33,131 bases of DNA from positions 1 to 33,131 of the forward strand of contig CAVPOY010000014.1 of NCBI GenBank assembly GCA_963707135.1, in the 5' to 3' direction. The stretch's first letter is position 1. Each line of letters starts with the position of its first letter. The position numbers were made by a program, and so were the translations under genes. Origin of the DNA: JBGSTR01 sp963707135 (lineage in GTDB: Bacteria > Pseudomonadota > Gammaproteobacteria > Chromatiales > Chromatiaceae). Shown here one piece after another: positions 24,021 through 32,304 of this stretch. Below the pieces are notes generated by a model that had not been told where the DNA came from, ran no database searches, and was given only the letters and a program-made list of their open reading frames with translations.

Positions 24021-25432
24021 TTCAATCGGTCTTTGCGTAGCTCCAAGCAAATATTGTTACCGGTCACATCCGTAAAGACTCGAGAAGATTGAATCCCAGA
24101 TGCCATCTCCGCCACTTCTTGCTCATTGCGATAGATCAAATACCACTCCATCAAATGATCCATGATATTGCGATTCGGGTTGGAGGAGTGCATATTTGTC
24201 ACCAACACGGTTCCTCCTGGGCGAATCAGCGTGTAAAAATAGCGTAGCAACCTTTGGCAGACCCTGTCCGATAGATAATCGAAGAGGCCCGAACAATAGA
24301 CCATGTCGTACGGTTCGCGAGATTGAGTCATTCGGTCGGGCGACTTCAATAAATTATGTATGGACTCGTGAATATAGGAGATTGACACTTCCGACGCACA
24401 CCGAGCATTCCGTGCGTTATCGATCGACCGCTTTGCGAATTCAAGGGTCTCCTTATTGAAATCGAGCAATTCGAAACTGCAGGGTGTTTCGGGATGATGT
24501 TCGGAAACAAATCGCTGCACCTCGATTGCCGGACCGCAGCCGACGTTCAAGACGCGAAAGCAGCGACGGCTTTTTGCGGCGTTTTTGGCTTCGTTTATAA
24601 GATAGCTATAGAGGGTTAGGTTTCTGTTTCGAACTGATTGCGGTATCAATGCCTTTAGAAACAGCATATTTATTAGTTTTGCGTATATCGTAGTTCCCTC
24701 GGATGGATCGCGCTGGATCATATTCATCATCATGTAATCGCCAGCGTACCCCAATGGCTTGCTGTACGTCCGGTGCACAAACGGGGCGCTCAGCAGTAAC
24801 GGGTGTAGATCGCGCTGTGCCAGGTCCTTGTGGCGATCTACTTCGTCCGAGGACAGAATCAAGGCTTCATGTTCAAACGTATCAAAGAGCTCATGAAGCT
24901 GCGGGAAAATGCGTTCGCATAACCTAACCAGGATGTCGGCGGCCTGGTCGGGTTTCGGAGGAGCGTGCATGGAGAGGTCCAACTCAAACTGTCCGAGCCA
25001 CCGGCTCAGTTCGCAAAGAAACGAACGGAGATTGGTCACCGCAAGTAGAAATCCCCTACGTAACTCATTTGCGCTCTTCCAATCCGTTAGAAATCGGTTT
25101 ATTTCGCGTTTAAGTCCCTCGTTGTCGTTATCTCGAAAAAGGCTAGATAACCCTGTCCAAGGATCTAGTAACTTGGCAGAGACGATCAACATCAACCCGG
25201 TGTTGAGGAGATTCCTTACGATGCCACGACCTTGATAAATGACGCGTTCGCCTCGCCGCAATATTATTGGATTGAGAACTTCGCTGACCTGTACAATCGA
25301 GTAAGGATTGTATACCTCGAATATCGCCGTTGATTGCTCCAACTTGAGCAGCGTTCCCCGAGATGTCTCTCCCTGGTTGTTGCGGAACGTGACAAGGCTT
25401 TGCAAAGGGGAATGTCTGGTAGGGGCGAGCAT
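24017..25432 (-). CDS. phcB: PhcB-like SAM-dependent methyltransferase (3-hydroxy fatty acid methyl ester signal synthase)
   Basis: A 471-aa protein. Residues 1-95 form a beta-rich, PilZ-like domain (LVTFRNNQGETSRGTLLKLE, YNPYSIVQVSEVL) that is characteristic of the PhcB family. A helical region follows, with the signature LHPLLLSAPFVHRTYSKPLG and YAGDYMMMNMIQRDP. The C-terminal half is a class I methyltransferase: motif I FRVLNVGCGPAIEVQRF (292-308), acidic end of strand 2 in LLDFNKE, motif IV-like DMVYCSGLFDYLSD, then RPGGTVLVTNMH. Ralstonia PhcB methylates 3-hydroxy fatty acids to the quorum signals 3-OH PAME/MAME. The same product type is inferred here; acyl length is not predictable. First gene of the operon; ATG 25432 lacks a clear Shine-Dalgarno. 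Lower G+C than its surroundings. Confidence 0.82.
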   Translation of the reverse strand: MLAPTRHSPLQSLVTFRNNQGETSRGTLLKLEQSTAIFEVYNPYSIVQVSEVLNPIILRRGERVIYQGRGIVRNLLNTGLMLIVSAKLLDPWTGLSSLFRDNDNEGLKREINRFLTDWKSANELRRGFLLAVTNLRSFLCELSRWLGQFELDLSMHAPPKPDQAADILVRLCERIFPQLHELFDTFEHEALILSSDEVDRHKDLAQRDLHPLLLSAPFVHRTYSKPLGYAGDYMMMNMIQRDPSEGTTIYAKLINMLFLKALIPQSVRNRNLTLYSYLINEAKNAAKSRRCFRVLNVGCGPAIEVQRFVSEHHPETPCSFELLDFNKETLEFAKRSIDNARNARCASEVSISYIHESIHNLLKSPDRMTQSREPYDMVYCSGLFDYLSDRVCQRLLRYFYTLIRPGGTVLVTNMHSSNPNRNIMDHLMEWYLIYRNEQEVAEMASGIQSSRVFTDVTGNNICLELRKDRLK

Positions 25433-26350
25433 TGGATGGATAGAGGACGCTTTATCCTAGCACCAGTGGCGCATTGCTTTGCGGCTCGGTTTATGCGAAA
25501 GCCGGCCGGCGAACCTGAGGATTGTGCTCTTTCAAGAGCGAGGCAGATATCCGACAGTGTTGCGAGTGCAGGTCATCGTTGCAGTTCTCTGTTGCGAGAC
25601 CTAGCCAGCGCAAACCCGGCGCAGACAGGGCCCCTTGGATCACCCGCGAAATTCGTTTGGGGCGCCTTCGGGAGGTGTTTATCACAGCATCGAACAAGAT
25701 ATTGAGAAATTCGGCATGTAAAAGAAGGAAAAACGGTAACTTCGAATCTAATGTTCGCGAGGTTGCAATAATCTGGGCGTATGCGTGTAGCTCCGCCGCA
25801 GCACAAGCTCGCTACTGATGTGCTCTCGGCTGAGGGCAAAGCTACGGTGCTTGTGGAGGCACTACGGCTATGTGACGTACACTCAGTGCGCTACTGCTGC
25901 CACGCTGACCAACCAGACGCCTTTCGAAGGATGCCATTTTCGTCGAAGTTCGCAAGTGTTTTGCGCTACTCGGATAGCGTCGAAACCATCAAATCAGCAC
26001 ATCTCCAGACATGGGTCTTTCGAAGATGGCAAATTGAAGCTCTCATCGTGCCCATCGGGCCTGAGGTGTGGCGCACGAGCGGTTGAGGTTTCGATGCGCG
26101 GGCAAGAATTGGTCCGTCCGTGTAGCACTGCGGCTGCCCATCCGCGCGGCGCGGCTCCCCACCGAAAAATTGAGGATTATCACGCGCGGGTCCTGGGTGT
26201 CGTTCGCGGGCACTGTTGCATCCGCTGCCTCCTAAGGTAAGCGAAGCGGTTGGCAATAGATGTTCGATGGAACGGTGGCTTGCGGTAAGTCGTGCGATCT
26301 GGTCTCCTTCGATGCTGCCGCAAATTCAACGGTCCTGTGTAATCCGAAAA
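25433..26350. other. Long divergent intergenic region
   Basis: About 920 bp between the phcB-like gene (-) and the aminotransferase (+). It should hold the promoter of the phc-like operon, but I could not fix -35/-10 boxes. Short frames on both strands have unprotein-like composition, and none shows a motif I recognise. The sequence CTAAGGTAAG at 26233-26242 recurs, inverted, next to the right end of the IS5 element at about 28734-28743. The region is a mix of GC-rich and AT-rich patches, consistent with decayed sequence. Confidence 0.4.
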
Positions 26351-27496
26351 ATGCCACTGCAAATCGGCTCGGAATTCCGCATCAACCCCGGGATGAGCCA
26401 CCTAAACCATGCCGCGATTGCCCCGTGGCCACTACGGACCGTCGAAGCCGTAACCCGGTTCGCGCAAGAAAATGCGGAAAGGGGCTCCGAGCGGTATGCA
26501 TCATGGCTCGCCGTCGAACGGCGATTAAGGGAACGGCTGGCGCGGTTGATTGGGACACCCGACGCCGGCGACATTGCACTCGCGAAAAACACCTCCGAGG
26601 CTTTGTCGGTCATTGCCTACGGAATCGATTGGCGTGCCGGCGATAACATCGTCGGCATCGAGCAGGAATTCCCTTCTAACCGGATCGTCTGGGAGTCATT
26701 AGCCGGTCGGGGCGTCAGCTGGCGGCCACTGGATATCGACCGGTGTGCCGACCCCGAGTCCGGATTGCTTGGGCTATGCGACAGAAAAACGCGTTTGCTC
26801 GCGGTCAGTTGGGTCCAATACGCCCGCGGCCTGAGGCTGGACCTGGCGAGGATCGGCGCGTTCTGCCGCCGTAAGGGCATACTGTTTTGCGTCGACGGAA
26901 TCCAGGGACTCGGTGCCGTCCCCTTCGCTATCCACGACGTGGAGCCTGATTTCGTCGTCGCGGACGGGCACAAGTGGATGCTCGGTCCCGAGGGCGTAGC
27001 GCTTCTCTACGTGCGGCCGGCCCTGCGCGAGGGGTTGCGATTGCATCAGTTCGGCTGGCACATGGTCGACGACCTCGGGAACTACGACCGACGCGATTGG
27101 GTCCCGGCCAGGGACGCGCGCCGCTTCGAATGTGGAAGTCCGAATCTGCTTGGGATCCACGCGCTGGAGGCAAGCCTGTCGCTGCTCGACGACGTCGGGC
27201 TCGACGCGGTCTGGGAAGGGCTAAGGTTACGCACCGGCTACATGATCGAGCAGATCGAACTTGCGGGCTACACGCTGTTGACACCGCGGAATCCCGAACG
27301 CCGCGCCGGCATTATCACTTTCAGCGTACCGGGCACGGCTCCCGAGGCGCTTCACCGAGCCCTGACGGAGCGAAGGGTACTCTGCGCGCCGCGGGGGGGC
27401 GGTATCCGATTCTCACCCCACTTCTACACCCCTTTCGAAGTAATAGAAGGGGCGTTTGAGGTTGTTTCCGAGGTTGCCCGAGGATCCCGCGCCTGA
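26351..27496 (+). CDS. Class V aminotransferase (cysteine desulfurase-like fold)
   Basis: A PLP-dependent enzyme of 381 aa from ATG 26351 (MPLQIGSEFRINPGMSHLNH), which places the conserved PGMxxLNHAAIAPWP start correctly; a frame open from 26216 adds unconserved residues. Landmarks: NTSEALSVIAYGIDW (cofactor phosphate binding), VSWVQYARGLRLDLARI, FCVDGIQGLGAVPFAI (Asp stacking on PLP), and the Schiff-base lysine Lys208 in ADGHKWMLGPEGVALLY. The C-terminal domain reads RRAGIITFSVPG and GGGIRFSPHFY. No reactive Cys loop of the kind needed for cysteine desulfurase is evident. So it more likely acts as an aminotransferase, lyase or kynureninase-like enzyme on an unknown substrate. No pathway neighbours; an IS element sits 25 bp downstream. 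Confidence 0.85.
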   Translation: MPLQIGSEFRINPGMSHLNHAAIAPWPLRTVEAVTRFAQENAERGSERYASWLAVERRLRERLARLIGTPDAGDIALAKNTSEALSVIAYGIDWRAGDNIVGIEQEFPSNRIVWESLAGRGVSWRPLDIDRCADPESGLLGLCDRKTRLLAVSWVQYARGLRLDLARIGAFCRRKGILFCVDGIQGLGAVPFAIHDVEPDFVVADGHKWMLGPEGVALLYVRPALREGLRLHQFGWHMVDDLGNYDRRDWVPARDARRFECGSPNLLGIHALEASLSLLDDVGLDAVWEGLRLRTGYMIEQIELAGYTLLTPRNPERRAGIITFSVPGTAPEALHRALTERRVLCAPRGGGIRFSPHFYTPFEVIEGAFEVVSEVARGSRA

Positions 27497-27521
27497 GGCT
27501 CAAGGACTCTCCGCGTCCTAA

Positions 27522-28733
27522 GGAGACGCTGATTAGATCAGCCCCATCAATGGGGCTTGAGTGTTAAAATTCTGGGCAACGCGCCGCCACTGACGACGAA
27601 CCCGATGAAACAGCTGTCGTTTGCCCAAGCCGAGTTTGCGAGCAAGAAGAAGGTGACGCGCCGCGAGCGCTTTCTTCGGGAGATGGAGGAGGTGGTGCCG
27701 TGGGCGGCGCTGATCGCGGCGCTCAAGCCGTACTACTTCCCGGATTCGGGCAGCGGTCCCGGGCGCCGCCCGATCGGCCTGGAGCGGATGCTGCGGATGT
27801 ACTGCTTTCAGCAGTGGTACGCGCTGGCTGACGATGCGCTTGAGGATGCCATCTACGACAGCCAGGCGCTGCGCAACTTCGTTGGGATTGACTTGAGCCG
27901 CGAGTCGGTGCCCGACGCCACCACGCTGCTGGGCTTTCGCCACCTGCTCGAAGAAAACGGACTGACCGCGACCATTTTCGAGACCGTCGAGAGCCAACTG
28001 CGTGAACACGGGCTGCTGTTGAGCAAGGGCACCCTGACCGATGCCACTATCCTGGCCGCGCCCTCCTCGACCAAGAACAAAGAGAAGGCGCGCGATCCCC
28101 AGATGCACCAAACCCGCAAGGGTAACCAGTGGTACTTCGGGATGAAGGCGCACATCGGGGTAGACGCCGATTCCGGGCTGGTGCACACCGTGGCGGGGAC
28201 CGCCGCCAATGTGTCGGACGTGAGCCAGAGCGAGCACCTGCTGCATGGTGAAGAGGAGGTCGTCTTCGCCGATGCCGGCTACATCGGGGTCCACAAGCGC
28301 GAAGCGCTCAAGGACCGGCCGGTGAAATGGCACATTGCCATGAAGCGCGGCAAGCTCAAGGCGATGCAAGAAGGCCCCCTCAAGGAACTGACGCGGCGGG
28401 CCGAACGGCTCAAAGCGCAACTTCGCTCGCGCGTCGAGCATCCCTTCCATGTCATCAAGAACCTGTTCGGTCATCGCAAGGTCCGCTACCGGGGCCTGGC
28501 CAAGAACACCGCGCAGTTGCACACCCTGTTCGCACTGGCGAACCTGGTGATCGCCAAGAAGGCGTTGTTGGGTCTTCGCAGCCAAGGTGCGTCCTGAATA
28601 CGGGAAAAGGCGCAGAAACCGCCGAAAAATACCGCCGGAATCCCCCGGAAAAACACTTTAGCTAAGACCCTATTGAAAAATTGACCCACTCGCGCAAACG
28701 AGCCCGGAAAAACTCGATTAGATCAGCGCTTCC
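27522..28733 (+). mobile_element. IS5-family insertion sequence (1.2 kb)
   Basis: A 1212-bp element with imperfect terminal inverted repeats: left GGAGACGCTGATTAGATC, right (inward) GGAAGCGCTGATCTAATC. One transposase gene fills it. The left flank is CTAA (27518-27521), a typical IS5 YTAR target, but the right flank is TTAC, so no target duplication remains. A hairpin AGCCCCAT/ATGGGGCT lies just inside the left end (27540-27557). Near the right end the motif CCCGGAAAAAC occurs twice (about 28645 and 28703), suggesting rearrangement or a duplicated end. Confidence 0.85.
27605..28597 (+). CDS. IS5-family transposase (DDE)
   Basis: A 330-aa DDE transposase of the IS5 group, intact. ATG 27605 gives the usual start MKQLSFAQAEFASKKKVTRR; a frame from 27557 adds 16 unconserved residues. 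The N-terminal DUF772-type block (GPGRRPIGLERMLRMYCFQQ, YDSQALRNFVGID, SVPDATTLLGFRHLLE) is complete. The probable catalytic triad is Asp146 in LTDATILAAPSS, Asp223 in VFADAGYIG and Glu278 in RVEHPFHVIKNLFG; the Y-x2-R equivalent follows in KVRYRGLAKNT. The gene fills the element, so the copy may still be able to transpose and to mobilise the related MITE at 13786-13870. Insertion separates the aminotransferase from the repeat-protein genes. Confidence 0.93.
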   Translation: MKQLSFAQAEFASKKKVTRRERFLREMEEVVPWAALIAALKPYYFPDSGSGPGRRPIGLERMLRMYCFQQWYALADDALEDAIYDSQALRNFVGIDLSRESVPDATTLLGFRHLLEENGLTATIFETVESQLREHGLLLSKGTLTDATILAAPSSTKNKEKARDPQMHQTRKGNQWYFGMKAHIGVDADSGLVHTVAGTAANVSDVSQSEHLLHGEEEVVFADAGYIGVHKREALKDRPVKWHIAMKRGKLKAMQEGPLKELTRRAERLKAQLRSRVEHPFHVIKNLFGHRKVRYRGLAKNTAQLHTLFALANLVIAKKALLGLRSQGAS

Positions 28734-28848
28734 TTACCTTAGTCTGAAAAGAGCTGCCCCCAAAGTCGATCCTGGCTGTCGGCAAGTGGTTTCCTTTATC
28801 AGGGAGCAATTCCACCTATCCGCCTGTTGAAGTTTTCTGAGCCACCTC

Positions 28849-30087
28849 TCACCGACAAGGCTCAAGGTTCGCGACATCGAGCGGAGCCGCCACTAGCGTA
28901 GCATTCGGACCCACTCGCACCGGCGTACCCGCCGGCAGGTCCAGCCCGAAGCAGACGCTCGCCCCATCCGGGGTACTGAAGCTGAACCCGTCTTGGTAAG
29001 CACCGCGTACGAGCAGGCTGTAGTCAATCCGCAGCCCCGTGCTGGTCAGCACGTCCGTGCTCTCCAGCGAGAAGGGCGTCACGGAGACAAAGGACGCGCT
29101 CGAGGTCGCGCGCCCGGCGTAGGTCAGCGTGGTCGTGCTGCCGCCCGCGGTTGCCCGCACCAGATAGTCACGGGTCGCGCCCCCGCAGTTCTCCTCCCAC
29201 AGGTACAGCCCCGCATCGGTCGCCGGGTCGTAGGTCGGCGCGCCGCAGATGTCCGTCGCTGGTGGTGGAGCACCACATGACTGATAGGTGGTCAGATCGA
29301 ACGGTGCGGTCACCGGCGTCGCGTTCGGCCCCACCAGCACCGGCGTGCCCGCCGGCAGGTCCAGCCCGAAGCAGACGCTCGCACCGCTCGCGATACTGAA
29401 CCCGAAGCCGTCCTGATAGTGATTTCTGACGTTCATCTCGTAGACGATCTGCGACCCGCTGTTCACCAGCACGTCCGTGCTCTCGAGCGAAAACGGGGTA
29501 ACCACACTGAATGCCTGGTTCGCATCCACCTGTCCGGCATAGGTCACCGCGCTCGCGCTGCCTCCGCCCGCGGCCCGCACCGTGAAGCTGCGCGTCGCAT
29601 TCCCGCAGTTCTCCTCCCACAGGTACAGACCCCCGTCCGTGGCCGGGTCGTAGGTCGGCGCGCCGCAGATGTCCGTCACTGGTGGTGGAGCACCACATGA
29701 CTGATAGGTGGTCAGATCGAACGGTGCGGTCACCGGCGTCGCGTTCGGTCCCACCAGCACCCGCGTGCCCGCCGGCAGGTCCAGCCCGAAGCAGACGCTC
29801 GCAGCGCTCGCGATACCGAACCCGAAGCCGTCCTGATAGCGACTCCTGACGTTCATCTCGTAGACGATCTGCGACCCGCTGTTCACCAGCACGTCCGTGC
29901 TCTCAAGCGAAAACGGGGTAACCACACTGAACGCCCGGTTCGCATCCACCTGTCCGGCGTAGGTCACCGTGCTCGCGCTGCCTCCGCCCGCGGCCCGCAC
30001 CGTGAAGCTGCGCGTCGCATTCCCGCAGTTCTCCTCCCACAGGTACAGGCCCCCGTCTGTCGCCGGGTCGTAGGTCGGCGCACCGCA
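28849..30087 (-). repeat. Three tandem 420-bp coding repeats
   Basis: Units run 30087-29668, 29667-29248 and 29247-28849, in coding order, with exact 420-bp spacing; the last is 399 bp and ends at the stop. Each encodes about 140 aa beginning CGAPTYDPATD-GLYLWEEN, containing SVTPFSLESTDVL and YQDGF, and closing with SVCFGLDLPAGT and VGPNAT. The first two are nearly identical in DNA; the last has diverged most. Each unit has four to five cysteines. I recall similar domains in secreted polysaccharide-active proteins of Chromatiales, without a named family. Confidence 0.85.
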
Positions 30088-32132
30088 GCCCGAGACACCG
30101 CCGCCCCCGTCGCCGGTTCCTTCAACCAGCGCATAGACCCGATCCGCTCGCGAGGTTGTCGAACTGGTCCACCACCCCGCTCGGCCAGCGCACCTCGAGT
30201 GTCCACCTGCTGGTTCGGACCCAGCCCGAAGTGGATCCGCCGGTGACTCTGCGAGTAGCGATGCATGCCGTTGCCCTGCTCGCGCAGCTGTACCCGCCCG
30301 TCCGGGGTGCGCGCCAGCACCGTGGCGCCGATGCCGTGCGGGTTGGAGGCGGTCCCCTCGAGGTCGAGCTCGATCCAGTGGTTGGCGTTGCCCTGGTTGC
30401 GGAACAGTTGCTGCACCCCGGAGTAGGCGACCGGCGCCGGGAAGTTGCCCTGGGTGACGAACAGGTCCAGAAAGCCGTCGCGGTCGTAGTCGACCGTGGT
30501 CACGCTGTCGGTGGCCCCCAACGGGCTCCCGGCCGCCCCGCCGGCATTGGCCGCCAGCCGGAAGGTGCCGTCGCCCTGGTTGTCGAACAGCAGGTTGTCG
30601 ACGTTCGCCACCCGACCGCTCGCCCCGACATAGACGTCGAGGTCCATGTCGTTGTCGAAGTCCCCGGCGACGAACGAGCGCATGTAGCTCGAGATCGCCG
30701 CCGCCGGGTCGCGGAACGCCGCCGCGGTGGCGCTCTGGACCAGAACGCCGCCCTGGTTGACGAACAGCATCGGCACGCCCGGGCTGCCCTGGTCGAGCGC
30801 CACCGCCCCGACCGCCTGCAGCGCCGAGACCGACGCCGCCTGCACCACCACCTCCACCGCCGCGCCCACGTTCACCGCCCGTACCTGCCAGCGCCCCGCC
30901 ACCAGTCCGAGGTAGATCCCCGCATTGCGTACCGCCGGCAGTCCGAGGTGCGTCGGCTCCGCGGCCGAGAGCACCAGCTGCACATGGTGCGGGCGGCTGT
31001 CCGGCTCGATCAGTCCCGGGTCGGAGTCCACCGGCGGCGCCACCGCCCCGGACCCCAGGAAGATGTCCGCGCGCTCGGTCACCCAGCCGAACTCGATGCG
31101 CACATCCCCGCTCGCGGCGAAGCTGAACCCCTGCTCGAGCGCGCTCGCCGGCAGCGAGGCGTGGATGCGCTCGCTCCCCACTTGGACCGCCGCGGCGGGA
31201 TTCGGCGGCACCTTGGAGGTGAACACGTCCGGCGCCAGGTCGCCGTTGAAGTCGCCAATCACCAGGTCGCCCGGGTAGATGCTGTAGAGGTCCTCGCCGA
31301 GGTCGGGGCGCAGGTCGCTGAACGGGATCGCGGCGATGTCGTAGATGGCCTGGACCCGCGAGGCATCGGCGCACACCAGGTCGTGCTCGCCGTCCCCGGA
31401 GAGGTCCGAGAGCATGCCGTAGTAGCAGCTGCCCGCATCGAAGCCGGTCGCGACCGTGCGGTCCACGAAGCCCGAGGAGGTCTGGCGGAAGATCGCCGAG
31501 GGGTATTCGGTCGGCAACGACTGCACCGCGGTGATCACCACGTCCAGCGCGCCGTCGCGGTCGTAGTCCAGCCACACCGGGGTGCGCGAGCGCCCGCGCG
31601 GGTAGTCGATCCCGTAGGCCTGGGCCTGTTCGCTCAGCACCCCGCCGCTGTTGACCCAGAAGTTGTTGTAGTAGCTCTCGAGCAGGTTCCCGGTCGCCGC
31701 CGAGCCGGCCCCGCCCCCGCTCACCTCCAGCAGGTCCTCGTCGCCGTCGCCGTCGAAGTCCGCCCAGGCCGCCCCGTGGGTGTCGTCGCGCAGGTGATCC
31801 AGGTGCAGCGGCGCGGCGCTGTCGATCACGTTGCTGAAGGTCCCGTCGCCGTTGTTGCGCATCAGCACCGCGGGGGTGTACTGGTGCTTACCCATCCACA
31901 GGTCCGGATAGCCATCGCCATTGAGATCCCCCCACGAGGCACCCCAGGTCTCGCCCTCGTCCTGCAGCGCCAGCGCCCCGCCCGGGCCGCGCGCCTCAAC
32001 GAACTGGCCCGCCGCGATCGCGCCGATCGCCGGAGCGCTCAGGACCAGACCCAGCGCCACGCCCGCCACCGCCAGCCTCAGCGCCGCCGTCGCGCTAGCC
32101 CGGCCGCATCGCCCCGCTTGCTTGACTTTCAT
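28849..32132 (-). pseudogene. Secreted VCBS/ASPIC protein with three 140-aa C-terminal repeats, two frame breaks
   Basis: From ATG 32132 a signal peptide (ALRLAVAGVALGLVLSAPAI) leads into FG-GAP/VCBS repeats with calcium-binding-type loops (WGDLNGDGYPDLWMG, WADFDGDGDEDLLEV, DYDRDGALDVVI, DFDNDMDLDVYVG, DYDRDGFLDLFVTQ). An ASPIC/UnbV-like region follows (NHWIELDLEGTASNPHGIGA, GNGMHRYSQSHRRIHFGLG). After QQVDT, near 30199, the match moves to a second frame (LEVRWPSGVVDQFDNLAS). Near 30142-30152 it moves to a third frame (RVYALVEGTGDGGGG), which continues without stops through three 140-aa repeats to the stop at 28849. Thus N- and C-terminal halves are each open but in different frames. It is either a recent pseudogene or an assembly error. 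If intact, the product is a large extracellular, probably adhesive or surface protein. Confidence 0.75.
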
Positions 32133-32215
32133 CCCTACCGTTCCTCCCGTAACCCTTTACGCCCTATTGCAGACCAAATCCCGACGTCGCTCATCCCGCC
32201 GCGTCGAAACGCCGC

Positions 32216-32260
32216 GTGGCCGCCAACCCCCGATCGCGAACATCGGGGGTCGGCGGCCAC
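32216..32260. terminator. Long near-perfect hairpin between the two repeat-protein genes
   Basis: Arms 32216-32234 and 32242-32260 pair over 19 bp with a single mismatch, around a 7-nt loop (CGCGAAC). It lies 45 bp downstream of the stop of the upstream repeat-protein copy and 84 bp upstream of the next ATG, both on the minus strand. There is no T-run on either side, so it may be a terminator without U-tract or an mRNA-end stabiliser. Confidence 0.6.
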
Positions 32261-32304
32261 TGCCGCCGGATCGTTCCTTGACCCTTACTCAACCGGCCTC
32301 CGGA

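Noticed and set aside
27533..28585. A 350-aa minus-strand frame in the IS element
   Set aside because: It is antisense to an intact DDE transposase and has no motif.
30200..31575. N-terminal half of the minus-strand frame that ends at 28849
   Set aside because: That part is Gly/Arg-rich shadow of the VCBS frame; only the portion below about 30150 carries real repeat-domain sequence.
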